Shown: in pieces, positions 16,522-25,835 of the stretch
Layout: the number at the start of each line of letters is the position of its first letter
Numbering within the stretch: the stretch's first letter is position 1
Source of the DNA: Rhizobium sp. J15
GTDB lineage: Bacteria > Pseudomonadota > Alphaproteobacteria > Rhizobiales > Rhizobiaceae
Assembly (NCBI RefSeq): GCF_002531825.1
Contig: NZ_NWSX01000024.1
Coordinates: 21,222-85,221, forward strand
Reading direction: 5' to 3'
Length of the DNA: 64,000 bases
Translations under genes and position numbers: made by a program
The notes under the pieces: model-generated
Database searches by the model: none
The model's input: only the letters and a program-made list of their open reading frames with translations
Told to the model about the DNA's origin: nothing

Positions 16522-17874
16522 TTGATACCCAGAGGCCAAACCGCGGTGAGTGAGGCAGCGCAAGAGATCGAAAAACTCATGGGATTGCATCCCAAGGGGT
16601 TCGATCTGTCGCTCGATCGCATCACCCGTCTTCTCGATGTGCTCGGCAATCCGCACAGGAAACTGCCGCCGGTGATCCATGTCGCCGGCACCAACGGCAA
16701 GGGCTCGGTCACCGCTTTCTGCCGCGCCTTGCTCGAGGCCGGCGGTTATAGCGCCCATGTCCACACCTCGCCGCATCTCGTCAATTGGCACGAACGCTAT
16801 CGCATCGGTGTGGCGGGCGGGCGCGGGCAGCTCGTCGATGACGCCGTTTTCGCCGATGCTCTCCGCCGCGTGGCCGATGCCAATGCCGGACAGCATATTA
16901 CCGTCTTTGAAATCCTGACGGCGGTCACCTTCATCCTGTTTTCCGAACATCCGGCCGATGCCGCGATCATCGAAGTCGGTCTCGGCGGCCGCTTCGACGC
17001 CACCAATGTCATTTCCGATCCGGCCGTTTCGGTCATCATGCCGATCTCGCTTGATCACCAGCCCTATCTCGGCGACAGGGTCGAACTGATTGCGGCTGAA
17101 AAGGCCGGCATCATGAAGCCGGGATTGCCCGTCGTTATCGGCCACCAGGAATATGATGCCGCACTCGACGTCCTGATGTCGACGGCCGAGCGGCTGCATT
17201 GCCCGAGCGCCGTTTTCGGGCAGGATTTCATGGCGCATGAGGAATATGGCCGGCTCGTCTATCAGGACGAATACGGGCTTGCCGACCTGCCGCTGCCGCG
17301 CCTTCCCGGCCGCCATCAATATGCCAATGCCGCCGCCGCCATCCGCGCAGTCAAGGCCGCGGGCTTCACCGTCACCGAGACGATGATGGAAAAGGCGATG
17401 AATCTCGTGGAGTGGCCGGGCCGGCTGCAGCGTCTGAGCGAAGGCCGGCTGCTGTCGCATGCACCCGCCGGCACCGAGATCTGGGTCGATGGCGGGCACA
17501 ATCCCGGCGCCGGCGAAGTCATCGCCGAAGCCATGGCCAATTTCGAGGAGCGTCAGCCGCGCCCGCTGTTCCTGATCATCGGCATGATCAACACCAAGGA
17601 CCCGGTCGGTTACTTCAAGGCTTTCGCAGGTCTGGTCGAAAAGGTGTTCTGCGTGCCGATCCGCGGCAGCGATGCGATGATCGACCCGGTGATACTGTCG
17701 AACGCCGCCTATGATGCCGGCCTCGTCGCCGAGCCGATGTCGACGGTCGCCGATGCGCTGGATGCGATAAAGGCCGCGCTCGATCCGGAGGCTTTGCCGC
17801 CGCGCATCCTGGTCGGCGGCTCTCTTTATCTGGTGGGCGATGTGCTTGCCGATAACGGCACGCCTCCCAAGTGA
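16522..17874 (+). CDS. folC: Bifunctional folylpolyglutamate/dihydrofolate synthase
   Basis: 450-residue FolC of the Mur ligase superfamily, adding glutamate to dihydropteroate and folates. The P-loop is HVAGTNGKGSVTAF (about 53-66), and the Mur-type central and C-terminal domains show IIEVGLGGRFDATN, SLDHQPYLGDRVELIAAEKAGI, and IWVDGGHNPGAG. The first possible start is the TTG at 16522 after a G-rich stretch; a GTG at 16546 giving MSEAAQEIEK is a realistic alternative. It closes the trpFBA-accD-folC run and ends before a bidirectional terminator. Confidence 0.95.
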   Translation: MIPRGQTAVSEAAQEIEKLMGLHPKGFDLSLDRITRLLDVLGNPHRKLPPVIHVAGTNGKGSVTAFCRALLEAGGYSAHVHTSPHLVNWHERYRIGVAGGRGQLVDDAVFADALRRVADANAGQHITVFEILTAVTFILFSEHPADAAIIEVGLGGRFDATNVISDPAVSVIMPISLDHQPYLGDRVELIAAEKAGIMKPGLPVVIGHQEYDAALDVLMSTAERLHCPSAVFGQDFMAHEEYGRLVYQDEYGLADLPLPRLPGRHQYANAAAAIRAVKAAGFTVTETMMEKAMNLVEWPGRLQRLSEGRLLSHAPAGTEIWVDGGHNPGAGEVIAEAMANFEERQPRPLFLIIGMINTKDPVGYFKAFAGLVEKVFCVPIRGSDAMIDPVILSNAAYDAGLVAEPMSTVADALDAIKAALDPEALPPRILVGGSLYLVGDVLADNGTPPK

Positions 17875-17899
17875 GGGGCGAAATGAAGAGCCTAAAATG

Positions 17900-17927
17900 A
17901 AAAAAGCCCGGTCAAGCCGGGCTTTTT
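17900..17927. terminator. Bidirectional terminator between folC and trxA
   Basis: AAAAAGCCCGG pairs with CCGGGCTTTTT around a short loop, with A and T runs on the two sides, between two convergent genes. Confidence 0.9.
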
Positions 17928-17948
17928 CGTCAATGTGACATCAATCGA

Positions 17949-18269
17949 TCAGGCAGCGTTCGAAATCCAGTTCGACAGAGCCGTCTTCGGCTTGGCGCCG
18001 ACCGAGATATCGGCCACTTCGCCGCCCTTGAAGATCGCAAGGGTCGGAATGGAGCGCACGCCGAACTGTGCGGCGAGTTCCGGGTTCTCGTCGATATTGA
18101 GCTTGGCAACCTTGACCTTGCCTTCCATTTCGACGGAGATTTCTTCGAGGCTCGGAGCAATCATCTTGCACGGGCCGCACCATTCAGCCCAGAAATCAAC
18201 GACGACGGGTTCTGCGGATTCCAGAACTTCCGACTGGAAGTTATTGATATCGACTTTCACGGTAGCCAT
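17949..18269 (-). CDS. trxA: Thioredoxin
   Basis: 106-residue thioredoxin 1 with the active site WAEWCGPCKM (Cys31 and Cys34) and the cis-Pro loop VRSIPTLAIFKGGE. It reduces protein disulfides in the cytosol and is recharged by thioredoxin reductase. The Met at 18269 is preceded by AAAGGAG, and the extra 12 upstream codons are not family-like. It follows addA by 75 bases, so it may be read from the addAB transcript or from its own promoter in that gap. Confidence 0.97.
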   Translation of the reverse strand: MATVKVDINNFQSEVLESAEPVVVDFWAEWCGPCKMIAPSLEEISVEMEGKVKVAKLNIDENPELAAQFGVRSIPTLAIFKGGEVADISVGAKPKTALSNWISNAA

Positions 18270-18344
18270 AGGCTGCTCCTTTGACGGAATTGGATGTTGA
18301 ACCACATGTGATGCTGCGGTGCCGAATTTTCAATGTCCGGTATT

Positions 18345-21300
18345 TCACTTTGTCTTGAGTCCTGCAAGCGCCAAACCGAGCGCCGTTTCGCTGAGCATAT
18401 AGAGCGACGCATTCTCCGTGTAGACGAGCATGCACTCGATGCGCTTGCCGGGATAGAGCGGCGACAGGATCTCACGATAGATCGCAAGCTGCGCCTTATG
18501 CGCAAAGGGGATCGCCTCTTCGCTCGCCGGCGGCACCCGGTTGGTCTTGTAGTCGAGAATGACGACGCGGTCGGCAAGCACGGCAAGCCGGTCGATGCGG
18601 CCGGAAACCGCATAGCGCCTGCCGTCCAGCGTCAGCGTTCCCATGATCGAGACTTCGGGTCGCGCCTGCTCGCCGAGCACGGGCCGCAGATCTTCCTCAT
18701 CCAATAGTTTCAGAACCGAATCAACCAGTTTGCGCCGTTCGGCGTCCGGCCAGAACCGGGCCGCCCGCTCGGCATAGCGCTCCGCCGCGTCGGGCCGTTC
18801 CGCAGCCGCAATGTCGGGAAGCGCCTGCAGCATGCGATGGATCAGTCTGCCTTTCTCCAGCGACCGATCGCTGCGCGCCTTCTCGCCGAACAGCGGCGAG
18901 GTGACGAGCAGGCTGCCTTCGTCTTCATCGACGATCGTGCCGGCCCCGGAAGGGCTGAGCGGCCGCGGCAGCTCGGCCTGCGGCGGCAGAGGCCGCAACA
19001 GGTCCTCCGGCAGGGTTTCCTCGTTTTCGTGGTGCTGGCTGCGGTCGAGACGTTCGAAGCTCAGTTCGACGCGCGGCACGCGCCATCTGGTGCCCTGCCA
19101 CTCGCCGTCCGGGCCGGAGAATGCGGCGTTTTCCACATAGGGATGATCTTCGTGCAGCGCCGCCGAAATCATCATATGCCAGGTGTCGTTATTGGCGCGC
19201 ACACCGCGATAGCCGCAGACGACGAGGCGATCGGCAGCGCGCGTCATGGCGACATAGAGCAGCCGGCGATATTCTTCTTCCGCCAGCTTCTGAATACGCG
19301 CCGCATCGCTCTGCGTCAGCGAGTTGGCGAGGTCGGAAGCAGGAACCCAGACCGGCATCGGCGGCTCGCCGGACTTCGATTCGATCAGCCGAAGCTTCGG
19401 CAGATGGGTATGCGTAAAGGCTTTCGAACCGCCGTCGACGAGAAAGACGATCGGCGCTTCCAGACCCTTGGACGCATGCACGGTCATGATCCTGACCTCG
19501 TTGCGCCCCTTGTCCTGCTCGCGCTTCACCTCCGGCGCCTCGAGTTCCAGGGTCGAGATGAAGGATTGCAGGCCGGGAAGGCCGGATGTTTCGTGGTCGA
19601 GGGTAAACGTCAGAAACTCGTCGAGAATATCGCTGACCTCGGTGCCGAGACGTGCCAGGAATTGCCGCCGCCCGCCATGGCTGCTCAGCACACGCGCATA
19701 GAAATCATGCACCGACAGGCTTTTCGACTGGCGCAGGAAGAGCTCCAGCTTCTCGAACGCGGTACGGAAACGTTCCGTGCCATCAGTGGCGAATTTCTTG
19801 AGATGGTTCCAGACGCTCTCATTGTCGCTCCGCAGGGCGGCGAGCGCGAAGATATCGTCCTCCGAGAGATCGAAAAGCGGGCTCTTGAGCACGGCGGCAA
19901 GCGAGAGATCGTCCTCAGGCAGAAGCAGGAAGCGGCCGAGCGCCAGCAGATCCTGCACGGCGATATGGCTGGTCAGCACCAGCCTGTCGGCGCCGGCGAC
20001 GGGGATATCGCCGCGGCGTTTCAGCGCGCGCGTCAGCGCATTGACGAAGGCGTCGCGCTTGCGCACCAGCACGAGGATGTCGCCGGCTTCGATGAGGCGC
20101 TCCCTGCCTTTTTCGACGATCGTCTCGCGGCCGACGAGCGCGCCGATCGAATGGGCGATCCGCCGCGCCAGGATTGCGGCGGGCGCGCTTTCCGGCGTCG
20201 CGTCGAAGGGCGCCGTCCAGTCCTCTTCCTTCACAACGACTTCAGGGGCGACCATTTCCCAGAGATCGACGGCACCGGGATGGCCGATGCGGCTGGAACG
20301 ATGCACGACCGGTTCGCCGACCGCGCTGAGGCCGCGGGCATTGTCGGGCGACGTGAAGATCTGGTCGACGGCTTCGAGCACGTCGGCGGTCGAGCGGAAG
20401 GAAAGCGGCAGCCGGATCGAGGAAAAGCTCTGGCCGCTGTCGGAAACGCGCCGGCGCGTCCGGTCGCTCTCTTCCGAGAACCGTTCGGGCCGCGCGCCCT
20501 GGAAGGAATAGATCGACTGTTTCTCGTCGCCGACGGCAAAGAGCGTGCGCACGACCGGCCGGGCGCTTTCGCCGGAGAAGAAATCCTCGGCGAGCGACTG
20601 GATGACGCTCCATTGGATCGGGCTGGTATCCTGCGCCTCGTCGACCAGGATATGGTCGATACCCCGGTCGAGTTTGTAATGGATCCAGGGACCGACGCCG
20701 CTTTTCGTCAACAGGTCGGCGGTCCTGGTGATCAGGTCCTCGAAATCGAGCTGGCTGCGCTGCTTCTTGAGTTCCTCGTAGTCATGATTCAGCCGGTCGG
20801 CGAGCACAAGTGCGGCATGGGTGGCGCCGTACATCCGCATCATTTTCAGCCGGTCACGGCTTGCCGCGACATGCGCGCGGGCAGCAGCAATGGCATCGGC
20901 CAGCTGCGGCGCTTCGGCAAGCATGGCCTTGACGAAGAATTGCGAATCCGCCTTTGGCTCGCCCTTTGCCGCCGTCAGGAAGATCTTTTCGAGCATCTCC
21001 GCGCGTTTCGTGTCGTCGCGCTCACGTCCGGCCAGCCTGAGGCCGTAAGCAACCTCCTGCGCCTTCGCACCGCCCTTCTGGTCGGCAAGCGAGAGATAAA
21101 GCTCCAGCGTGCCGCCCGAAAGCTCCGGCAGCGGCCAATATTGCGCCGCGATCCCTCTTTCCGTGTCGTCGGCGGCAAGGCCAAGCCTCTCGCGCAGCAC
21201 CATCTCCACGCCGCCTTGCTGTTCGGCCGTCGCGGTGAAACGGCGGATGGCATTACGGTTGGCGACGATGTCGCCGAGCAGATTCTCAAGGCCGGATTCG

Positions 21301-21899
21301 TCGCCGAGATTGAGCACATAGGCAAATGCCTCGGCAAGCGTGCTGTCTCCCGCCGGCGCGGTCGCCGTCAGCAAGGCGCGGCGCGCATCGGAAAGCAGTG
21401 CCGCCGCCGCGCGATCGTCGAGAACCGAGAAATGCCCGGCGACATTGGCCTCCAGCGGGAACTGATGCAGCAGCGCCTCGCAAAAGGCGTGGATCGTCTG
21501 GATCTTCAGCCCGCCCGGCGTCTCCAGCGCCTTGGCAAACAGCCGCCGGGCCTCGGCGAGCTTGATCCTGTCGGGTGCTGCACCCTCGATCTGGCTGATC
21601 CGCCGGCTGAGGTCTTCATCGTCGAGCACCACCCATTCCGCCAGCCGCTCGAAGACGCGGTTCGACATTTCCGACGCCGCCGCCTTCGTATAGGTGAGGC
21701 AGAGAATGGCCGAAGGCCGCGCCCCGGCAAGCAGAAGCCGGATGACGCGCTGCGTCAGAACGTGGGTTTTGCCGGATCCGGCATTGGCCGAGACCCAGGC
21801 CGAACGCGCCGGGTCGGAGGCGATCGCCTGCTGGATCGTCGTCCAGCCGATCCAGGCGCCCGGTTCGTCGCTGTCGGGAAGGTCGGTCGTTTCATTCAT
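18345..21899 (-). CDS. addA: Double-strand break repair helicase AddA
   Basis: 1184-residue AddA, the helicase-nuclease subunit that with AddB resects double-strand breaks for RecA. UvrD-type motifs run through the protein: Walker A in SANAGSGKTHVLTQ (about 37-50), ILCLTYTKAAASEM, ILVDEAQDTSPIQW, VGDEKQSIYSFQGA, and RLLYVAMTRAADRL. The C-terminal RecB-like nuclease has HRMLQALP, SGRIDRLA and ILDYKTNR. Its ATG overlaps the addB stop by 8 bases (ATGAATGA), giving coupled translation. A much longer in-frame extension upstream lies within addB and is not real. Confidence 0.96.
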   Translation of the reverse strand: MNETTDLPDSDEPGAWIGWTTIQQAIASDPARSAWVSANAGSGKTHVLTQRVIRLLLAGARPSAILCLTYTKAAASEMSNRVFERLAEWVVLDDEDLSRRISQIEGAAPDRIKLAEARRLFAKALETPGGLKIQTIHAFCEALLHQFPLEANVAGHFSVLDDRAAAALLSDARRALLTATAPAGDSTLAEAFAYVLNLGDESGLENLLGDIVANRNAIRRFTATAEQQGGVEMVLRERLGLAADDTERGIAAQYWPLPELSGGTLELYLSLADQKGGAKAQEVAYGLRLAGRERDDTKRAEMLEKIFLTAAKGEPKADSQFFVKAMLAEAPQLADAIAAARAHVAASRDRLKMMRMYGATHAALVLADRLNHDYEELKKQRSQLDFEDLITRTADLLTKSGVGPWIHYKLDRGIDHILVDEAQDTSPIQWSVIQSLAEDFFSGESARPVVRTLFAVGDEKQSIYSFQGARPERFSEESDRTRRRVSDSGQSFSSIRLPLSFRSTADVLEAVDQIFTSPDNARGLSAVGEPVVHRSSRIGHPGAVDLWEMVAPEVVVKEEDWTAPFDATPESAPAAILARRIAHSIGALVGRETIVEKGRERLIEAGDILVLVRKRDAFVNALTRALKRRGDIPVAGADRLVLTSHIAVQDLLALGRFLLLPEDDLSLAAVLKSPLFDLSEDDIFALAALRSDNESVWNHLKKFATDGTERFRTAFEKLELFLRQSKSLSVHDFYARVLSSHGGRRQFLARLGTEVSDILDEFLTFTLDHETSGLPGLQSFISTLELEAPEVKREQDKGRNEVRIMTVHASKGLEAPIVFLVDGGSKAFTHTHLPKLRLIESKSGEPPMPVWVPASDLANSLTQSDAARIQKLAEEEYRRLLYVAMTRAADRLVVCGYRGVRANNDTWHMMISAALHEDHPYVENAAFSGPDGEWQGTRWRVPRVELSFERLDRSQHHENEETLPEDLLRPLPPQAELPRPLSPSGAGTIVDEDEGSLLVTSPLFGEKARSDRSLEKGRLIHRMLQALPDIAAAERPDAAERYAERAARFWPDAERRKLVDSVLKLLDEEDLRPVLGEQARPEVSIMGTLTLDGRRYAVSGRIDRLAVLADRVVILDYKTNRVPPASEEAIPFAHKAQLAIYREILSPLYPGKRIECMLVYTENASLYMLSETALGLALAGLKTK

Positions 21900-24800
21900 C
21901 GCCGCCGCCTTCCTCGTTTTCGGCCGTCGACCATTCGGAGACGCGGGCGAGATGATCGTAGTCTCCGCCGAAATCGAATTGCTGCGCCGGAATGAGCCGC
22001 GAGGTGAAGCCTTTTTCGCCGGATTGCAGCAACCCCACGAATTTGACCAGCTGATCGATCGATTCCTCGGCCAGATCCATTGCCGATTTTGCCTTGTCGC
22101 TGCGCGCCGAGCTCTCGTTATTGACGGTATCGACCAGAAAACGCCGTCCCGGCCGCAGGCGGACATAGAGCAGATCCTGCGGCACGAGGCTGCCGGCATC
22201 GCGGAAGGCGCCTGCGCTGAGCGCTGCCGCCTCGAGAGCAAGCTGTGGATCGAGAAGCGCGCGCGCCTGCGCCGGCGAAGGATTGTAGCCGGTCTTGTAG
22301 TCGATGATATCGGCGCCGTTCGGTCCCACTATGTCGATACGGTCCGCAACACCGTTGAGCCGGATATTGATCGGCTCCAGCTCGACGCCGCCCCGCACCT
22401 CCGTCAGCGTCTTGCGAATGCCCGGCCGCCGGTCGGCTTCCCATGCGAGGAAGGCGCGGGCCACCTCACGGAAGCGTGGCCGCCACACGGCGTCGATATG
22501 CGGCGGCAGCCTCTCCATGTCGAAAAGCTCGGAAAGGATGCGCTCCATCGCCGCAACCGCCTCCGGCGTGCCGGCGGCATGCGCCTCGCGGATGAACCGG
22601 TCGATGATCTTGTGATAGAGCGTGCCGCGTTCGGCCGCTCCCGGCTCGCGATTGAACGCATCGACGGGGTCGAGCCGCAGGACACGGCGGGCATAGATCG
22701 CATAGGGATCGCGGCGCAGCCGGCCGACTTCGCTGAAGGAATAGGATTTCGGCTGCAGCGCCAGCGGCGGTTTCGGCGAGGGCCGCTGCGCGGGTGCTTG
22801 CACTTCGCCCCGGTCGATGAGGCCCGCCCATTGCAGGAACCGGTTGCCGCGGCCTTTCAATTCCGCTTCGAACGGCTCTCCGCCGAGCGCCAATAACCGC
22901 TGCAGCCAGCGCGAGGCGACTGTCGGCGTCGAACCCTGGCGCAGCGCTCTCGAATAGATCAGGTGCCGCGTGCCGTTCGCCATCTCGAAATCATGCGCCA
23001 GCTGACCGATGCGCCGTTCCGGTGGCTCCAGGCCGATTTCCGTCTTCATCATGCGTGGGATGAAGGGATTGTTGGCGGTCTGCCCGGGCCAGGAGCCTTC
23101 ATTGAGGCCACCCAGGATCATCGTGTCGACGCTCTGCAGGCGGGCTTCCAGCGTGCCGAAGACGAAGAGCCGGGGATGGCTGAGCGCCCGTGGCTTCACC
23201 GCATGGCCGGCGGCAAGGGCCGCCATGATGTCGATCCATTGCGGTCCGTCGGCTTCCATCTGGCCGTCGGTGTCGATGACCTCACCGAGCAAGGCGGCGA
23301 GCGCATCGCCCGCTTCGTTGGACCAGAGATCGGCGAGATTGCCTTTCGGATCCACCGCGACGGATTCGAGGCAACGGCCGGTGCGCTCCGCCCAGTCGGA
23401 CAAGGTGAAGCTTGCCGTCCGGCCGCGATCTTCCGGCCGGTGCCGCATCAGCGCCGAAGCCAGAGGTTCCGTTGCCCTTTGAACCCGGCGCGCGAGCTCG
23501 TATGCGGCGTCGGCTGCTTCGGGCGGAAGCGTCTTTCGCCATTGCGGCGCGTGCCTGTCCAGGGCCTGTTCGGCAAGCTGATGGGCGAGCAGTGGTTCGA
23601 GCGCACCGATATCTACCTCGGCCACGCCGCCGCGCAGCGCCAGCAGCTCGAGCGCCTCGGTGGCCGAAATCAACGCGTCGCGCTCAAGCCCGAAACGGGC
23701 GAGGGGGTGTTTGAGCAGCGAGACGATCGCCACCGGATCGCCCGGCCGCAGCGACGCCTCCAGCAGCAATTGCAGCAGGGTGCCCTGCGGCGTGGCGGAA
23801 AGCGGCGTGCCGGCCGAATCGTCGGCCAGGATGCCGAAGCGGGAAAGCTCCGCCATTACCCGGCGGGCGAGATTGCGGTCCGGCGTGATGAGTGCCGCCC
23901 GGCTTTCACCGTCCTGCCCAGGCCTTTCCAGCGCCAGCCGGAGCGCAATGGCAATCGCGGTCGCTTCCTCGCGCTCGTTGGCGGCTTCGATCAGCGACAC
24001 ATCGGCGAAGGCCGAGGACAGGGCGCCGTCAGGCAGATCGTTTTTCCATGCCCCCCAGTCGCTGGTCGCCTCGGCTGGGCTGAGCGCACGTGACAGGATT
24101 TCTGCGCGCCGGTCGAGATCGGCTTCCGGCCTGTCGAGAAGCGCGATGTCGGCGCGCGTGAGCTTCAGCCGCTTCAGCAGCGACGACAGGCCATATTGCG
24201 GATGGCTGCGGCTTGCGGGGTTGGCATGTTGTCCGGGCGCCGGTTCCGGCGCGACCATCGGCCAGTGGCGATCCGGCATGGAGAGATCGAGGCCCGGCAG
24301 CACGATCACGCCTTCGGGCAGATTGGCGACGGCGGCGATGAGATCGGCGGTGGCGGGAACGGAGCCCGTCGAACCCGCGATGATGATTGGCCCGGCAGGC
24401 GTCATCGTCGAAATCCTGTTCGCTTCGGCTCGGAGGATGGCGTTCCTGTGCCGTGCCGGCGAGGATTTGCCGAGCTCGGAAAGCCGCTCCGGCCAGAATG
24501 CGCTGGCGATCTGCAGGAATTCCGCCGTCAGCTGCCACCAGGCCGCATAGTCGCCGGTGTCGAGCTTCGACAGTTCCGACCAGTCGAGGTCCTCGGTCTC
24601 GATGGAATCGATCAGCTCCGCGAGATTGCGGGCAAGCCAGATCGCATCCGCCGGGCTTGCCGGCGCAACGAGCGGCGAATCCGAATGAATGTGGCGGACG
24701 ATCTCCGGCAGCTTGTTTCGCCAGGCAAGGATGAGGCGGGCAAGCTCCAGCAGGCGGGCGGTGTTCGACAGCGGCTGGGCGAGGTCGATGGTCGCCGGCA

Positions 24801-25086
24801 GCGCTTCGTCGAAATAACCGCTATCGTCATCGGTTTCGCCGAGCGGACGGATGACGGGAAGGATCGCCGAGCGGCCGCCGAGCAGATCGACGAATTCCGA
24901 GCGCAGCACGCGGACCGCGCGCCGGGTCGGCAGGTAGATCGTCACCCCCGCGAGCGACAGCGGATCGTCGGCGTCGTGCCGGAAGAGAGGCGTCAGCCGG
25001 CCGTCGCACAGTGTCGCCGCCAGGGTTTTCAGGAAGGAAAGGCCCGCCGGGATCGTCAGAATGCGTGGCTGGTGCCGCTCCGCCAT
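21892..25086 (-). CDS. addB: Double-strand break repair protein AddB, alphaproteobacterial type
   Basis: 1064-residue AddB. The inactive helicase-like N-terminal half has only a degenerate nucleotide loop (IIAGSTGSVPATADL). The C-terminal PD-(D/E)XK nuclease is well kept (GTLYHKIIDRF, GVADRIDIVG, IIDYKTGYNPSPAQ). Only two cysteines occur in the whole protein, so the four-Cys iron-sulfur staple of Bacillus AddB is absent; this matches the separate alphaproteobacterial AddB family. It starts 4 bases after the nucleotidyltransferase gene and overlaps addA, within one minus-strand operon. Confidence 0.95.
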   Translation of the reverse strand: MAERHQPRILTIPAGLSFLKTLAATLCDGRLTPLFRHDADDPLSLAGVTIYLPTRRAVRVLRSEFVDLLGGRSAILPVIRPLGETDDDSGYFDEALPATIDLAQPLSNTARLLELARLILAWRNKLPEIVRHIHSDSPLVAPASPADAIWLARNLAELIDSIETEDLDWSELSKLDTGDYAAWWQLTAEFLQIASAFWPERLSELGKSSPARHRNAILRAEANRISTMTPAGPIIIAGSTGSVPATADLIAAVANLPEGVIVLPGLDLSMPDRHWPMVAPEPAPGQHANPASRSHPQYGLSSLLKRLKLTRADIALLDRPEADLDRRAEILSRALSPAEATSDWGAWKNDLPDGALSSAFADVSLIEAANEREEATAIAIALRLALERPGQDGESRAALITPDRNLARRVMAELSRFGILADDSAGTPLSATPQGTLLQLLLEASLRPGDPVAIVSLLKHPLARFGLERDALISATEALELLALRGGVAEVDIGALEPLLAHQLAEQALDRHAPQWRKTLPPEAADAAYELARRVQRATEPLASALMRHRPEDRGRTASFTLSDWAERTGRCLESVAVDPKGNLADLWSNEAGDALAALLGEVIDTDGQMEADGPQWIDIMAALAAGHAVKPRALSHPRLFVFGTLEARLQSVDTMILGGLNEGSWPGQTANNPFIPRMMKTEIGLEPPERRIGQLAHDFEMANGTRHLIYSRALRQGSTPTVASRWLQRLLALGGEPFEAELKGRGNRFLQWAGLIDRGEVQAPAQRPSPKPPLALQPKSYSFSEVGRLRRDPYAIYARRVLRLDPVDAFNREPGAAERGTLYHKIIDRFIREAHAAGTPEAVAAMERILSELFDMERLPPHIDAVWRPRFREVARAFLAWEADRRPGIRKTLTEVRGGVELEPINIRLNGVADRIDIVGPNGADIIDYKTGYNPSPAQARALLDPQLALEAAALSAGAFRDAGSLVPQDLLYVRLRPGRRFLVDTVNNESSARSDKAKSAMDLAEESIDQLVKFVGLLQSGEKGFTSRLIPAQQFDFGGDYDHLARVSEWSTAENEEGGGDE

Positions 25087-25090
25087 GAGC

Positions 25091-25822
25091 TCACGCGAAC
25101 GCCCGCAACCTGCGGATCGTTTCCTCCGCTTCGCCGATCGCCTCCGGTGTTCCCACAGTCAGCCAATGGCCTTCGAGAACCATGCCGAACAGCCGGCCGC
25201 GCGCGATCGCCTTGTCGAAATAGATATTGAGGTTGAAGGCATCCTTCGGCGCGTCGTCGAACAGCGCCGGGTTCATGACGATCGCCCCGGCATAGACGAC
25301 GGGATTGGACGGATCGTCGCGATACCGGGTCAGCTGGCCGTCCGCGGCAAGGCTGAAATCGTTCTTGCCGTTATGACCGGTCGTATCCTCGATCCTGACG
25401 CAGAGCAGCGCCATGTCCATGCGCGCGGCATCGAAGAATCCGGCTAAACGCTGCAGATTCGTCGGCCGCCCTGGCTTTTCGCCGATCCAGAAGAGATCGG
25501 CATTCATGACGAAGAGGTTGTCACGGCCAAGCAGCGTCAGGCCCTTGGCCAGCCCGCCGCCGGAATTCATCAGCGCTTCCCGCTCGTCGGATATGACGAT
25601 GTCGAGGCCGCGATATTTCCCGAGATGATCGAGCATCTGGCCGGCATGGTGGTGGACGTTGACGACGGCCCGTTCGACGCCGGCAGCAACCAGCGAATCC
25701 AGCGCATAGTCGATCATCGGCTTGCCGTCGATCTTCACCAGCGGCTTCGGGATCGTGTCGGTGATCGGGCGCATGCGGGTCCCGAGACCCGCGGCCAGTA
25801 CCATGGCTTGTCTGATCGTCAT
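25091..25822 (-). CDS. murU: MurU-like sugar-1-phosphate nucleotidyltransferase
   Basis: 243 residues of the NTP-transferase family: AMVLAAGLGTRMRPITD, KPLVKIDGKPMIDYA, the metal-binding MNADLFW, and a C-terminal GHWLTVGTPEAI. Enzymes of this short type in gammaproteobacteria (MurU) convert MurNAc-1-phosphate plus UTP to UDP-MurNAc in peptidoglycan recycling. The assignment is strengthened by the upstream gene, whose C-terminal half is AmgK-like, the kinase that makes the substrate. A mannose-1-phosphate guanylyltransferase-like activity is the alternative. Gaps are 13 bases to the fusion gene and 4 bases to addB. Confidence 0.85.
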   Translation of the reverse strand: MTIRQAMVLAAGLGTRMRPITDTIPKPLVKIDGKPMIDYALDSLVAAGVERAVVNVHHHAGQMLDHLGKYRGLDIVISDEREALMNSGGGLAKGLTLLGRDNLFVMNADLFWIGEKPGRPTNLQRLAGFFDAARMDMALLCVRIEDTTGHNGKNDFSLAADGQLTRYRDDPSNPVVYAGAIVMNPALFDDAPKDAFNLNIYFDKAIARGRLFGMVLEGHWLTVGTPEAIGEAEETIRRLRAFA

Positions 25823-25835
25823 GCTGATCCGGAAC

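Noticed and set aside
13297..17499. Long antisense open frames opposite trpF-trpB-trpA and accD-folC (753 and 641 codons)
   Set aside because: They lie opposite well-recognised enzymes and show no family resemblance; the same GC-bias effect explains them.
18837..21995. A 1052-codon open frame antisense to addA
   Set aside because: It mirrors a high-GC helicase gene, is very rich in Arg, has no domain motifs, and is explained by third-position GC bias opposite a real gene.
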